A DNA stretch of 39,966 nt. It comes from an uncultured Prevotellaceae bacterium (lineage in GTDB: Bacteria > Bacteroidota > Bacteroidia > Bacteroidales > Bacteroidaceae). The stretch covers positions 1 through 39,966 of the forward strand of contig CADCBZ010000002.1 of NCBI GenBank assembly GCA_902799765.1. Direction: 5' to 3'. Within the stretch, counting starts at the first letter, position 1. Each line of letters starts with the position of its first letter. The translations under genes were made by a program, and so were the position numbers. Under the pieces are notes generated by a model, which made no database searches, was not told where the DNA came from, and worked only from the letters and a program-made list of their open reading frames with translations. Shown in pieces: positions 1 to 8,830 of the stretch.

Positions 1-89
1 CATATTACGTTTATCACACCGTATGCCCCACCTGTGGTTACTATCGTGGTAAGGTAGCTATCAAGAAAGAGGACGAAGTAGCTGAATAA
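1..89 (+). CDS. rpmF: 50S ribosomal protein L32, C-terminal part
   Basis: This is the 3' end of a gene whose start lies outside the window; codons begin at base 3. The visible 28 residues contain [10 protein letters not shown] and end in an acidic tail, which matches the zinc-ribbon C terminus of Bacteroidetes L32, a structural protein of the large ribosomal subunit. Only one CxxC pair is visible, as expected because the first pair would be upstream. The stop codon TAA shares its last base with the ATG of fabH, so the two genes are translationally coupled. The rpmF-fabH neighbourhood is common in bacteria and supports the call. Confidence 0.85.
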   Translation, partial: YYVYHTVCPTCGYYRGKVAIKKEDEVAE

Positions 90-1060
90 TGAGCAAAATT
101 AACTGCATAATCACCGGCATTGGCGGCTACGTCCCCGACTATATCCTCACCAACGAGGAACTGTCGCGGATGGTTGACACCAATGACGAGTGGATTATGA
201 CCCGCGTCGGTATCAAAGAGCGCCACATCCTCGTAGAGGAAGGTCTCGGCACCAGTTATATGGCCCGTAAGGCCGCCAAGCAGCTGATGCAGAAGACGGG
301 TGCAGACCCCGATACCATCGACGCCGTGATCGTAGCCACTTCAACGGCAGATTATACGTTCCCATCCACAGCATCCATCGTGGTAGGCAAACTCGGACTA
401 AAGAATGCGTTCGCGTTCGACTTCTGGGGTGCATGCTGTGGATTCCTCTATTCGCTCGACGTGGCTTCGACGATGATTCAGAGCGGCCGTTACAAGAGGT
501 ACAAGGACCGTTCCACCTGTCCGCTCTTTGGCGACGGTGCGGCTGCGATGCTCTTAGAGGGCACTGAAGAGGAGAATATCGGCGTGATGGATTCGTACCT
601 GCGCTCCGATGGTAAGGGACTGCCGTTCCTGCACTTGAAAGCTGGTGGCTCTGTCTGCCCGCCTTCTCACTTCACAGTCGATCACCGCTTGCACTACCTC
701 TATCAGGAGGGACGTACCGTGTTCCGTTACGCCGTAACGAACATGAGCAACGACTGCGCACTCATCGCTGAACGCAATGGCCTGAACAAGGATAACATCG
801 ACTGGGTGGTGCCTCATCAGGCAAATATGCGTATCATCGAGGCGGTGGCCAAGCGGTTGGAACTGCCGATGGAGCAGGTGATGGTCAACATTGAGCACTA
901 TGGTAACACCAGTGCTGCCACGATACCGTTGGCCATCTGGGACAATGAAAGCAAGCTGAAGAAGGGTGACAACATGATTTTCACCGCCTTTGGCGCCGGA
1001 TTTGTTCATGGAGCCTCCTATTATAAGTGGGCTTATGATCCAGTGAGAAGTGATAAGTGA
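89..1060 (+). CDS. fabH: 3-oxoacyl-ACP synthase III (FabH)
   Basis: This is the initiating condensing enzyme of type II fatty acid synthesis, joining an acyl-CoA starter to malonyl-ACP in the cytoplasm. The 323-aa length is normal. The catalytic triad can be read directly: Cys116 in GACCGF, His243 in VPHQAN and Asn273 in GNTSAA. The C-terminal glycine-rich AFGAGFVHG loop is also present. The start is fixed by its one-base overlap with the rpmF stop. At the other end the TGA stop lies in a GTGA overlap with the era start. The last few codons (RSDK) are encoded by heptamer repeats (AGTGAGA AGTGATA) rather than by family-conserved sequence. Confidence 0.95.
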   Translation: MSKINCIITGIGGYVPDYILTNEELSRMVDTNDEWIMTRVGIKERHILVEEGLGTSYMARKAAKQLMQKTGADPDTIDAVIVATSTADYTFPSTASIVVGKLGLKNAFAFDFWGACCGFLYSLDVASTMIQSGRYKRYKDRSTCPLFGDGAAAMLLEGTEEENIGVMDSYLRSDGKGLPFLHLKAGGSVCPPSHFTVDHRLHYLYQEGRTVFRYAVTNMSNDCALIAERNGLNKDNIDWVVPHQANMRIIEAVAKRLELPMEQVMVNIEHYGNTSAATIPLAIWDNESKLKKGDNMIFTAFGAGFVHGASYYKWAYDPVRSDK

Positions 1061-1069
1061 AGAGTGAAA
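1042..1069 (+). repeat. AGTGAAA heptamer array, copy 1 (four units)
   Basis: Four in-phase heptamers, AGTGAGA, AGTGATA, AGTGAAG and AGTGAAA, span the fabH/era junction. The array supplies the fabH stop (TGA) and the probable era start (GTG), which overlap as GTGA inside one unit. Related arrays occur at 3672, 12023 and 12128. Confidence 0.8.
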
Positions 1070-1962
1070 AATTGATACACAAAGCAGGATTTGTGAATAT
1101 CGTTGGAAACCCCAACGTAGGTAAAAGTACGCTCATGAACCAGTTGGTTGGTGAGCGTATTTCTATTGCGACATTTAAGGCGCAGACCACCCGTCACCGT
1201 ATCATGGGCATCGTGAATACGCCTGAGATGCAGATCGTTTTCTCCGACACACCGGGTGTGCTGAAGCCTAATTACAAGTTGCAGGAGTCGATGCTCGCTT
1301 TCTCGGAGTCAGCCCTTCAGGATGCTGATGTGCTGCTCTATGTCACCGACGTGGTGGAGGATCCGGAGAAGAATATGGACTTCCTCGAGAAAGTGCAGAA
1401 GATCGATACGCCGGTGATCCTGCTGATCAATAAAATTGATGAATTGGCTGGCGGTGAAGCGAAGCTCGCTGCTATCGTCGAACACTGGCATGCCCTGCTG
1501 CCGAAGGCCGAGATCCTGCCGATCTCCGCCAAGAATAAGTTCGGCACCGATATCCTGCTGAAACGTATCCAGGAGCTCCTGCCAGAGAGCCCAGCTTATT
1601 TCGACAAGGATCAGCTGACTGATAAGCCCGCCCGTTTCTTCGTCTCAGAGATTATCCGTGAGAAGATCCTGCTTTACTACGACAAGGAGATCCCTTACAG
1701 TGTGGAGGTCAGTGTGGAGCGTTTTAAGGAGGACGAGAAGCATATCCACATCAACGCCATCATCTATGTGGAGCGCGATTCGCAGAAGGGCATCATCATC
1801 GGTCATCAGGGTGTGGCACTGAAGAAGGTTAGTACCGAGGCCCGAAAGGCCCTTGAGAAGTTCTTCGACAAACCGATCTACCTCGAAGTCTTCGTCAAAG
1901 TTGATAAAGACTGGCGCAGCTCCGAGCGTGAATTAAATCATTTCGGGTATAATCCCGAATAA
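1057..1962 (+). CDS. era: GTPase Era
   Basis: Era is an essential GTPase that binds the 3' end of 16S rRNA and helps mature the small ribosomal subunit. The protein has the G1 loop GNPNVGKST near residues 16-24, the G2/G3 segment with DTPGV, the G4 motif NKID, and a C-terminal KH domain with IIGHQG. Length (301 aa) is normal. The start is GTG at 1057, overlapping the fabH stop; a TTG at 1072 would give a protein beginning just before HKAGF, which is where the family's conserved part begins. The residues between are encoded by the heptamer repeat, so the exact start is uncertain. It is followed by der after 8 bases. Confidence 0.95.
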   Translation: MKSEKLIHKAGFVNIVGNPNVGKSTLMNQLVGERISIATFKAQTTRHRIMGIVNTPEMQIVFSDTPGVLKPNYKLQESMLAFSESALQDADVLLYVTDVVEDPEKNMDFLEKVQKIDTPVILLINKIDELAGGEAKLAAIVEHWHALLPKAEILPISAKNKFGTDILLKRIQELLPESPAYFDKDQLTDKPARFFVSEIIREKILLYYDKEIPYSVEVSVERFKEDEKHIHINAIIYVERDSQKGIIIGHQGVALKKVSTEARKALEKFFDKPIYLEVFVKVDKDWRSSERELNHFGYNPE

Positions 1963-1970
1963 TATATAGT

Positions 1971-3284
1971 ATGGGAAATTTAGTAGCAATAGTAGGCCGA
2001 CCCAATGTGGGAAAATCCACGCTCTTCAATCGTCTGACGAAAAGTCGCCAGGCGATTGTCAGCGACGAGGCAGGCACCACCCGCGACCGCCAGTACGGTA
2101 AATGTGAGTGGTGTGGCCACGAGTTCTCCGTCGTCGATACCGGCGGCTGGGTGGTCAATTCAGATGATATCTTTGAAGAGGAGATCCGTAAGCAGGTGAT
2201 CATCGCCACCGAGGAAGCCGACCTCGTGCTGTTCCTCTGTGACATTAACAACGGTGTGACGGGCTGGGACATGGATGTGGCTCAGATCCTGCGTCGTGCC
2301 AAGCTGCCTGTGATCCTGGTGGCCAACAAGGCCGACGACGGTAAGGACCTCTATGACCAATATGAGTTCTATAAGCTTGGACTGGGTGATCCCTGGCCCA
2401 TCAGCGCCGCTACGGGCAGTGGTACCGGTGACCTGCTCGACGAGGTGATCAAGGTGTTGCCCGAGAAAGCCAAGGACGATCTCGAGGACGGCATCCCCCG
2501 CTTTGCTGTTGTGGGCCGTCCGAATGCCGGTAAGTCGAGCATCATCAATGCCTTCATCGGTGAGGACCGTAACATCGTGACGGAGATTGCAGGTACTACC
2601 CGCGACTCCATCTACACCCGTTACGATAAGTTCGGCTTCGACTTCTACCTGGTGGATACCGCCGGTATCCGTCGTAAGAACAAGGTGACCGAGGATCTGG
2701 AGTTCTATTCCGTGATGCGTTCCATCCGTGCCATCGAGAACAGCGACGTCTGCATCCTGATGATCGACGCCACCCGTGGCATCGAGGCACAGGACATGAA
2801 TATCTTCCAATTGATACAGAAGAACAATAAATCGCTGGTTGTTGTCGTTAATAAATGGGACCTTGTCGAAGATAAGTCACAGGAGGTGATCAAGACCTTC
2901 GAGCATGCCATCCGAGAGCGCATGGCGCCGTTTGTCGATTTCCCCATTATCTTCGCCTCCGCCCTCACCAAACAGCGTATCTTCAAGGTCTTGGAGACGG
3001 CGAAGGAGGTGTATCTGAACCGTAAGGCGAAGATTGGCACCTCGAAGCTCAACGAGGTGATGCTGCCGCTGATCGAGGCGTACCCGCCGCCCTCAGTGAA
3101 AGGCAAATATATCAAGATCAAATATGTGGCTCAGGTGCCCGACACGCAGATTCCTACCTTCGTGTTCTACGCCAACCTGCCGCAGTATGTGAAGGAGCCG
3201 TATAAGCGCTTCTTGGAGAATAAGATCCGCGAGAACTGGACACTCACCGGCTCGCCGATAAACGTCTTTATCCGCCAGAAATGA
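1971..3284 (+). CDS. der: ribosome-associated GTPase Der (EngA)
   Basis: Der has two consecutive GTPase domains and acts in 50S subunit assembly. The first domain shows GRPNVGKST near residue 8 with DTGGW and NKAD. The second shows GRPNAGKSS near residue 181, DTAGIRRK and NKWDLV. The C terminus is a KH-like domain ending in the usual basic tail. Length (437 aa) is normal for the family. It lies 8 bases after era and overlaps the following lipoprotein gene by four bases (ATGA), so era, der and the lipoprotein gene are likely one transcript. Confidence 0.96.
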   Translation: MGNLVAIVGRPNVGKSTLFNRLTKSRQAIVSDEAGTTRDRQYGKCEWCGHEFSVVDTGGWVVNSDDIFEEEIRKQVIIATEEADLVLFLCDINNGVTGWDMDVAQILRRAKLPVILVANKADDGKDLYDQYEFYKLGLGDPWPISAATGSGTGDLLDEVIKVLPEKAKDDLEDGIPRFAVVGRPNAGKSSIINAFIGEDRNIVTEIAGTTRDSIYTRYDKFGFDFYLVDTAGIRRKNKVTEDLEFYSVMRSIRAIENSDVCILMIDATRGIEAQDMNIFQLIQKNNKSLVVVVNKWDLVEDKSQEVIKTFEHAIRERMAPFVDFPIIFASALTKQRIFKVLETAKEVYLNRKAKIGTSKLNEVMLPLIEAYPPPSVKGKYIKIKYVAQVPDTQIPTFVFYANLPQYVKEPYKRFLENKIRENWTLTGSPINVFIRQK

Positions 3285-3667
3285 GGAAGCTAGCTGTGAT
3301 TGTTCTGCTGACGGTGCTGGCGGCCTGTGGCAGCGCTACGAAGGAAGAGCTGGCTGGTTTGGCGGCGAAGGGCTACTACGATCACCTGATCCATGGTGAG
3401 TACGAGCAGTTCTACGAGGGTATGGACCAGCGGGCGCTCTCTGAGGAACCCGCCTATCGCCGTCAGATGCTCGATAACCTCCGCCAGTTCATGGCGCGTC
3501 AGGAAAAGGAGCATCGCGGGGTGCTTGAGGTGCGTGTGTCCAATGCCACCACCGACACGGTGCAGCAGTTCACGAACGTGTTCCTCGTGCTCTGTTTCGG
3601 TGACTCCACCAACGAGGAGATCGTCGTGCCGATGGTGGAACGCCATGGTGCCTGGCGGATGAAATGA
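3281..3667 (+). CDS. small lipoprotein of unknown function
   Basis: The 128-aa product begins with a basic residue pair, a short hydrophobic stretch and the lipobox LAAC (Cys16), so it should be a lipid-anchored envelope protein. The mature part is mostly helical and acidic at first ([18 protein letters not shown]) and ends with a strand-rich segment ([24 protein letters not shown]), a cadence seen in small NTF2/DUF-type lipoproteins. Its start overlaps the der stop (ATGA), so it is translationally coupled. I do not recognise a specific family. Confidence 0.8.
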   Translation: MRKLAVIVLLTVLAACGSATKEELAGLAAKGYYDHLIHGEYEQFYEGMDQRALSEEPAYRRQMLDNLRQFMARQEKEHRGVLEVRVSNATTDTVQQFTNVFLVLCFGDSTNEEIVVPMVERHGAWRMK

Positions 3668-3671
3668 CAGA

Positions 3672-3692
3672 AGTGAAAAGTGAGAAGTGAAA
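3672..3692 (+). repeat. AGTGAAA heptamer array, copy 2 (three units)
   Basis: Units AGTGAAA, AGTGAGA and AGTGAAA start six bases after the lipoprotein stop and end before the next gene at 3712. Same family as the arrays at 1042, 12023 and 12128. Confidence 0.8.
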
Positions 3693-3711
3693 AGTTTTAA
3701 ATAGACTGATT

Positions 3712-4683
3712 ATGAAGAGATGTGCGTTTCTTTTGATGCTGATGCTGAGCGTGGTGTCGATCCGTGCCCAGTATGTGGCGTCGTTACAGCCGCAGCAGTA
3801 TGACAAGACGCTCCATTGGGGTGGAGCTTTCCAGCATCTGGATATGTATGGTTCTATCGGTACGACGGGTGTCGGTATTGGCCTTGCCACGCCCCTCGGT
3901 GAGAGCTGGCGTCTGCGTGGCGGCATCACCTACATGCCCCCACTGTTGAAGAAACATCTGCATCCTCAGGTCTATGTGGGCGATGATAACAGTCACTTTA
4001 AGGAGGTTCAGGAGATGATGTACTTTGAGACGGGTTACCAGATGCAGGATAAGGTGGCGATGACGGGTAAGTGGGAAATGTTTAACGGTTATCTGCTTGT
4101 GGATTGGTTCCCGCTCGACGATGAGAATAAGTTCCGTATCACAGCAGGTATCTACTATGGACCAGCCCGTATTGCGAAGATCACCACCGATGGCGAGTCT
4201 GCCGCTACGCTGTCGTGTATTGCTGCCTATAATAAGAAGTATTTTAAGGTGGACGACGACAATGAAATACTCGAGTGGGGACTGGCTGGTGCCTATATGG
4301 GTACCTATGGCCATGATGTGGTGGATACCGATGGCACGATTCTTCATAAGACCGGCGATACCTATCTGATGATGCCTGATGACGATGGTCAGCTCAGCAT
4401 CGACGTGAAGACCAACAGCATTAAGCCCTATCTGGGGGTGGGCTATGAGCTCCCCTTCAGTAGTCTGGGGCTCCAGAAGAAAAAAGACACCTGGAAACTC
4501 GCTATTGATGCAGGTGTGCTGTTCTGGGGTGGTTATCCCTCTCTACGTGTCTCCACCGATGGCATCGACCTGATGAGGGATATCGACAATATCCCGGGTC
4601 AAAAGGGCGATTATATCAAAAAGATCAAGAAGCTTGTGGTTTTTCCCAATATTGGGATCAGTGTGATATACCATCTTTTTTAA
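3712..4683 (+). CDS. secreted outer-membrane beta-barrel-like protein, paralogue A
   Basis: This 323-aa protein has a clear signal peptide (MKRCAFLLMLMLSVVSIRA, cut before Q). The mature protein has alternating aromatic and glycine-rich strands typical of small outer-membrane barrels in Bacteroidetes, and ends in short strands (FPNIGISVIYHLF) with a terminal Phe, as barrel proteins often do. It is clearly paralogous to the next gene: both carry QHLD/KHLD, then GT-GIG and ATPLG, a KPYLG(V/F)GY segment, DAG--FWG, and a GDY segment before the last strand. Function is unknown. The two genes lie 12 bases apart and share a terminator. Confidence 0.78.
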   Translation: MKRCAFLLMLMLSVVSIRAQYVASLQPQQYDKTLHWGGAFQHLDMYGSIGTTGVGIGLATPLGESWRLRGGITYMPPLLKKHLHPQVYVGDDNSHFKEVQEMMYFETGYQMQDKVAMTGKWEMFNGYLLVDWFPLDDENKFRITAGIYYGPARIAKITTDGESAATLSCIAAYNKKYFKVDDDNEILEWGLAGAYMGTYGHDVVDTDGTILHKTGDTYLMMPDDDGQLSIDVKTNSIKPYLGVGYELPFSSLGLQKKKDTWKLAIDAGVLFWGGYPSLRVSTDGIDLMRDIDNIPGQKGDYIKKIKKLVVFPNIGISVIYHLF

Positions 4684-4695
4684 TTTAGAAATAGA

Positions 4696-5742
4696 ATGAA
4701 AATGAGAAAGTTTTTAGTGATAACATTCATGGCTGGTGCCCTGACGGCTGCTGGCCAGACGACAGAGACCAACCAAAAGAATGATCTTGGCTATTTCAAG
4801 CATCTTGATGTCTCTGTCAACCTGGGTACCTCCGGCATCGGCTTCGATGTGGCTACGCCCCTTGGCAACTATGTACAGTTGCGTGCAGGTTACGAGTTCA
4901 TGCCTCATTTCCGTTACAGTGTTGACTTTCCTATAGAGGTGGGTGGTGAGCCTGCCGTGAAGTATGACGAGAACGGTAATCGTGTGGAGAGTCGTTTCGA
5001 CCGTCTGGCCAAGAACCTCAAGGAAATCACTGGCTTCGATGTCGATAATCACGTAGAGATGATCGGTCATCCGACGTTGAACAACTTCAAGCTCCTCGTC
5101 GATGTCTTCCCTTTCAAGAACAATAAACACTGGCATTTCACTGCTGGTTTCTATCTGGGCTCCTCGCAGTTTGCCACGGCCGACAACTCTGTTGATGCAA
5201 TGACTTCGCTGTTGGCGGTTGAAATGTATAACCACATCTATGGACGAGTGGATAATTTCTGGGAGACAGGTGAGCCCATCATGGACATCACGATTGGCGG
5301 CATACCTTATGTCATTCCAGAGTTGCGCCCTGAACAGGTAGAGACAGTCCTTAAATATGGCCGCATGGGTTTCCAGTTGGGAACGTATAAACATGATATG
5401 TATTCTGAAGACGGTCTCCTGATTCATCAAAAGGGTGAGGCTTATGTCATGGAGCCAGGTGAAGACCATCAGGTGCATGTCTATGCCAAGTCGAGTGCTT
5501 TCAAACCCTACTTAGGCTTCGGCTATGGTGGTCGCCTGGTAAAGGGCCGTGATGACTGGAAGGTGTCGTTCGATGCCGGTCTGATGTTCTGGGGAAAGCC
5601 CGATCTCTATACCCACGACGGTACGAACCTCACGAAGGATGTAGAAGGCATCACCGGTAAGGTAGGGGATTATGTTGATCTCATCGGGGGACTGACTGTC
5701 TATCCTTCCATCAGTGTGCGTTTCACGAAAACGATCTTTTAA
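4696..5742 (+). CDS. secreted outer-membrane beta-barrel-like protein, paralogue B
   Basis: The 348-aa product starts with a signal peptide (MKMRKFLVITFMAGALTAAGQ). It shares with its upstream neighbour the blocks FKHLDVSVNLGTSGIG, ATPLG, KPYLGFGYG, DAGLMFWG and GDY, and also ends in Phe (TKTIF). It is longer mainly through an extra loop around residues 85-115 and another near 200. ATG at 4702 is a possible alternative start. The pair probably arose by tandem duplication and forms one transcript ending at the terminator at 5751. No function can be read from the sequence. Confidence 0.78.
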   Translation: MKMRKFLVITFMAGALTAAGQTTETNQKNDLGYFKHLDVSVNLGTSGIGFDVATPLGNYVQLRAGYEFMPHFRYSVDFPIEVGGEPAVKYDENGNRVESRFDRLAKNLKEITGFDVDNHVEMIGHPTLNNFKLLVDVFPFKNNKHWHFTAGFYLGSSQFATADNSVDAMTSLLAVEMYNHIYGRVDNFWETGEPIMDITIGGIPYVIPELRPEQVETVLKYGRMGFQLGTYKHDMYSEDGLLIHQKGEAYVMEPGEDHQVHVYAKSSAFKPYLGFGYGGRLVKGRDDWKVSFDAGLMFWGKPDLYTHDGTNLTKDVEGITGKVGDYVDLIGGLTVYPSISVRFTKTIF

Positions 5743-5750
5743 TCAATAAA

Positions 5751-5775
5751 GGCTCGCCATTCGGCGAGCCTTTTT
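5751..5775 (+). terminator. rho-independent terminator
   Basis: A perfect 8-bp stem GGCTCGCC / GGCGAGCC with a 4-base loop (ATTC) is followed directly by TTTTT, nine bases after the stop of the upstream outer-membrane gene. Confidence 0.93.
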
Positions 5776-5831
5776 GATGATGCATATTCTATTTGGTAAT
5801 ACTTCCAATATGCAAAAAAAGTGTTCTAGAA

Positions 5832-5864
5832 TTTGCGAACAATCAAAAAAAATTGTATCTTTGC
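5832..5864 (+). promoter_or_regulatory. Bacteroidetes-type promoter for the HigA-like gene
   Basis: TTTG at 5832-5835 is followed after 20 bases by TATCTTTGC at 5856-5864, matching the -33/-7 pattern used by the Bacteroidetes primary sigma factor. The gene start is 54 bases downstream. Confidence 0.8.
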
Positions 5865-5917
5865 ACCCAAATGATAATAACATTTGAAGAAACATATTAA
5901 ATAAGGAGGAACAGACT

Positions 5918-6262
5918 ATGATTATATTAGAAGGAAAAGATCCCAAAATGATAGCCAATAACTTGAAGCCCTTTAAACCGACCCATCCAGGAGAGGTATT
6001 AAAGGATGAATTAGAGTTTCGAGGAATCTCCCAGCGAGGTTTGGCTAAGAAAATGGGTATTTCATACTCTGCACTTAACGAAGTCCTGAATGGGAAACGA
6101 ACACTGAATCCAGAGTTAGCAATGATGATGGAAGCTGCTCTCGGTATAGATGCCGCCCCGCTTCTAGCCATGCAGAATGAATACGATATGCTGATGGCAG
6201 AGCGTAACGAGACGTTTATGGAGAAACTCAAACATCTTCGTCGCATTGCTGCTATTTTCTAA
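5918..6262 (+). CDS. HigA-type antitoxin/XRE regulator, solitary
   Basis: The 114-aa protein matches the HigA family: HPGEVLKDEL, then a helix-turn-helix with ISQRGLAKKMGISYSALNEVLNGKR (about residues 38-62) and a short C-terminal tail. HigA proteins bind their own promoter and neutralise the RelE-fold toxin HigB. No higB gene is visible: only about 140 bases separate the upstream terminator from this gene, and none lies downstream on this strand. It is therefore an orphan antitoxin or a stand-alone regulator. An unusually strong Shine-Dalgarno (AAGGAGGAA) precedes the ATG at 5918, which is noteworthy because Bacteroidetes genes rarely use one. Confidence 0.85.
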   Translation: MIILEGKDPKMIANNLKPFKPTHPGEVLKDELEFRGISQRGLAKKMGISYSALNEVLNGKRTLNPELAMMMEAALGIDAAPLLAMQNEYDMLMAERNETFMEKLKHLRRIAAIF

Positions 6263-6302
6263 TGTAAGCTCATAGAGTCAGAACATAGTGAGTACGCCTA
6301 TT

Positions 6303-6340
6303 CTACATTTAAATCTAGCACTTTTTTGATTTAAATGTAG
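6303..6340. repeat. 13-bp perfect inverted repeat
   Basis: CTACATTTAAATC at 6303-6315 and its exact complement GATTTAAATGTAG at 6328-6340 are separated by 12 bases. The spacer and flank hold a second overlapping pair (AGCACTT 6317-6323 / AAGTGCT 6342-6348), so two alternative hairpins are possible. It lies in the gap between the convergent HigA-like gene and the secreted-protein gene. Confidence 0.7.
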
Positions 6341-6369
6341 CAAGTGCTGGAATTAAATCAAAATAAAAA

Positions 6370-6395
6370 GAGGATGCGTATGTGCGCATCCTCTA
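6370..6395 (-). terminator. terminator hairpin between convergent genes
   Basis: A perfect 10-bp stem (AGAGGATGCG / CGCATCCTCT) with a six-base loop. On the - strand it is followed by a T-rich run (CTTTTTATTTTG), so it best serves the secreted-protein gene that ends at 6456, with the stem 60 bases past its stop. The rest of the 6263-6455 gap holds the inverted repeat at 6303 and a weak CCCA/TGGG hairpin near 6435; no gene is seen. Confidence 0.75.
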
Positions 6396-6455
6396 TTTGA
6401 GTGTATTGATAGAGTTCTTAAATTTATTAGCGTCCCATTTTTATTTGGGAGCTTT

Positions 6456-7580
6456 TTATTTCTTGAGTACTAATTTTCCATCTTCGATATAGATACCTTT
6501 CTGCGGCTCTATATTATCAGGCAAGCGTACGCCTTGGAGCGTATAACGGCCCTTGGCAGCTTCCTGCTGCACTTTTACACCTTTTACACCTTTAATACCC
6601 GTGGTACCGTCTGTCGGCAGGGTCTCTGCAGAACCATCCATCACATAGAGGTAGGCACGGTTGGCTGGTACGTATTTCACGTCGGTAGCCGTGATAAAGC
6701 AGAGCTTATCGTCTACTGCGCCTAAAAGTCGCATGACTTCGGGATCGTAGTCTAAAGCATTCCAGGCAGGATTGTCTCTGCGCTCCCTGCCAGAGGGCGT
6801 GGTTACAATATAACAGTAATATTCACCATCAAGATAGTTACTATCAGTGTATAGATCAAAATCGTGGAGTGGTGTCACCTTGTTGTCTGATGCCTTCTCA
6901 CCTGCACACTCGATGACTACAGGCATAAAGCCAGGCACGGTGCTGCCAACTTCCTCTAGGGTGGTGGTCTCAGTGGTCAGCGTGTTCACTGCGTATGCTT
7001 TCATGCCACTACCCAACTTGATACCGAATGAGGCAAAGAATGCGGTGTAATACTTGCCACCGGCCTTCACTTCGCCTTTCAGACCAAAATACTGTTTGTC
7101 GGCATCTGATATCGGTGTGACATACCAATGCCAGTTCGTTGATTTATCAGCATCGGTGGTGATGTAGCTCTTTCCGTAATCGTCTTCGTAATCACGCAGG
7201 TAGCGGGTATATTGCGCACCGTCGTATGTCACGGTGGTCCAAACGCGGTAGGCACCGTCCTTCTCCGTGAACTGCAGATAAAAATTATGTCCTGCAGTGG
7301 TGAAGTTTTGACCTTCGATGACATAGCCCTTTGAGGTCTTCTTCAGATAGAGTACACTGCCAGGATCGTTCACGACTTTGTCGAAGTCTTTAACGGTCTC
7401 TAGTGATTGCAGCTCTACCTGACCGGTACGCTTAGCAGCATCCTTGTTTACATAGTCGTTGTGGACAGTGAGGTAACGGCCTGTTTCCTTGCACTGCAGA
7501 CGATAGTAACCATCGGAGAACTGTGCGGAAACACTTAGTGTCACGAGGGCGGTCAATAATAGCGTAAAGAATCTTTTCAT
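6456..7580 (-). CDS. secreted protein of unknown function with C-terminal sorting-like tail
   Basis: The 374-aa product has a signal peptide (MKRFFTLLLTALVTLSVSAQ). The first 150 residues (YYRLQCKETGRYLTVHN... YYLQFTEKDGAYRVWT) resemble a ricin/beta-trefoil-like fold in rhythm, though this is only an impression. The C terminus (YTLQGVRLPDNIEPQKGIYIEDGKLVLKK region) matches the pattern G-x-R-[VL]...KGIYI..GKK[VL]...K found at the end of many secreted Prevotella proteins and thought to be related to type IX-secretion sorting domains. Function is unknown. It is downstream of the OmpA gene but separated from it by a strong hairpin. Confidence 0.75.
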   Translation of the reverse strand: MKRFFTLLLTALVTLSVSAQFSDGYYRLQCKETGRYLTVHNDYVNKDAAKRTGQVELQSLETVKDFDKVVNDPGSVLYLKKTSKGYVIEGQNFTTAGHNFYLQFTEKDGAYRVWTTVTYDGAQYTRYLRDYEDDYGKSYITTDADKSTNWHWYVTPISDADKQYFGLKGEVKAGGKYYTAFFASFGIKLGSGMKAYAVNTLTTETTTLEEVGSTVPGFMPVVIECAGEKASDNKVTPLHDFDLYTDSNYLDGEYYCYIVTTPSGRERRDNPAWNALDYDPEVMRLLGAVDDKLCFITATDVKYVPANRAYLYVMDGSAETLPTDGTTGIKGVKGVKVQQEAAKGRYTLQGVRLPDNIEPQKGIYIEDGKLVLKK

Positions 7581-7623
7581 ATTTCTAGCATTTCGAGTAT
7601 GACTAGTCTTATCTAGCTGAAAG

Positions 7624-7651
7624 AAGCCCAGCCCGATGGGGGGCTGGGCTT
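7624..7651 (-). terminator. rho-independent terminator after the OmpA-family gene
   Basis: A perfect 11-bp stem AAGCCCAGCCC / GGGCTGGGCTT with a 6-base loop lies 24 bases beyond the OmpA-family stop (- strand) and is followed by CTTTC. Confidence 0.85.
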
Positions 7652-7675
7652 GAAGATTTATCTATAATCGGATGA

Positions 7676-8791
7676 TTACTCAGCGATACAGATTGATACA
7701 CGGTTGCTGTCGTTGTCAGCGAACGGCTGTACACGAGCACCCTTGCTATCGAAGCTGATGCGGTCAGCAGAGATACCTGCCTTCTTCAGAGCAGCTACCA
7801 CAGCGTCAGCACGCTTTGCAGCGAGGCGGTCGTTGATCTTGTCGTTACCAGTACCTGCGTCAGCATAACCAGTCACCTGAACCTTAGCATCCTTGTTCTC
7901 ATTCAGGTAAGCAACGATGTCGCTAACCTTAGAGGCCTCAGAAGTACGGATATCAGCCTTGTTGATCAGGAAGAAGATATCACGGCGGAGGGGCTCTGCA
8001 GCTGTCTCAGCGGGAGCAGCGGGAACCTCAACAACCTTCTCCACGATCTTCTCAACATAGCGGATCTCGGGCTCTGGAGCGGGGATGAACTTGGTTGAGT
8101 AGGTAGGACCGAAGTTGATCTTCAAACCTGCGAGGGCATTGAAGTACCAATCCCAGTTCTTAGCCTTCTTTGAGTTGTACTTGTCGCTCAGGGTGTTGGC
8201 GCTAACCTCGAGGGTGATAGCTAACTTATCGTTGATCTTGAAGTCACCAGTCAGACCAGCCTGGAGGACAAAACGAGTCTTGGTGCCGTCCCACAGATAA
8301 GCAAGAGGATCCTCATTGACGAGTGTAGCAAATGCAATTTCAGTATTACGCTGAGCAGCCTCATCATTGCCCCATGCGATGTTTGCACCGAGACCTGCGA
8401 ATGCACCAAAGGTGAATACGCGCTTGGGGTTCACACCTGAAATGAGGTTAGAGATGTTGAAAGTTACATCAACGGTAGGAGCGATGTAGTTCCACTTCCA
8501 CTTGTAGTCATTGTTAAAAATGCGTGAACCAGCTTTGCTCTGCCAAGCATTGATAGCCAGACGGGCACCTACTACCTTATTGAACTCACGGCCTACAGCT
8601 GCCTGAACATTGTATGACAGCAGGTCACCAAAGTCAACTTCACCGAGGGTATATTGTACACCCAGAGGCTGGATGTTAACATACCAGTGTGGCTCGAAGA
8701 CATATTCTGTCGTACCCTTCTGCTCCTGGGCAGATGCTGAAAGACCAGCCAACAGCATCAGGCATGACAATATTGTTTTCTTCATTTTCAT
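7676..8791 (-). CDS. OmpA-family outer-membrane protein
   Basis: The 371-aa protein has a signal peptide ending AGLSASAQ, an N-terminal beta-barrel of about 220 residues, a linker rich in Pro, Glu and Val (PEPEIRYVEKIVEKVVEVPAAPAE), and a C-terminal OmpA-like peptidoglycan-binding domain (about residues 270-371). In that domain FFLINKADI, VTGYADAGTGNDKINDRLAAKRADAV and NRVSI can be seen; the Asp and Arg that hold diaminopimelate are in the expected GYAD and AKRA positions. It probably anchors the outer membrane to the cell wall. Only 39 bases separate it from the large lipoprotein gene upstream, suggesting co-transcription. Confidence 0.92.
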   Translation of the reverse strand: MKMKKTILSCLMLLAGLSASAQEQKGTTEYVFEPHWYVNIQPLGVQYTLGEVDFGDLLSYNVQAAVGREFNKVVGARLAINAWQSKAGSRIFNNDYKWKWNYIAPTVDVTFNISNLISGVNPKRVFTFGAFAGLGANIAWGNDEAAQRNTEIAFATLVNEDPLAYLWDGTKTRFVLQAGLTGDFKINDKLAITLEVSANTLSDKYNSKKAKNWDWYFNALAGLKINFGPTYSTKFIPAPEPEIRYVEKIVEKVVEVPAAPAETAAEPLRRDIFFLINKADIRTSEASKVSDIVAYLNENKDAKVQVTGYADAGTGNDKINDRLAAKRADAVVAALKKAGISADRISFDSKGARVQPFADNDSNRVSICIAE

Positions 8792-8830
8792 ATCTTTAAA
8801 TACTATTATTTTTTAGTTCGCGAATGTTAA

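Noticed and set aside
5776-5917. Possible higB toxin upstream of the HigA-like gene
   Set aside because: The space is too short and holds only a promoter and leader.
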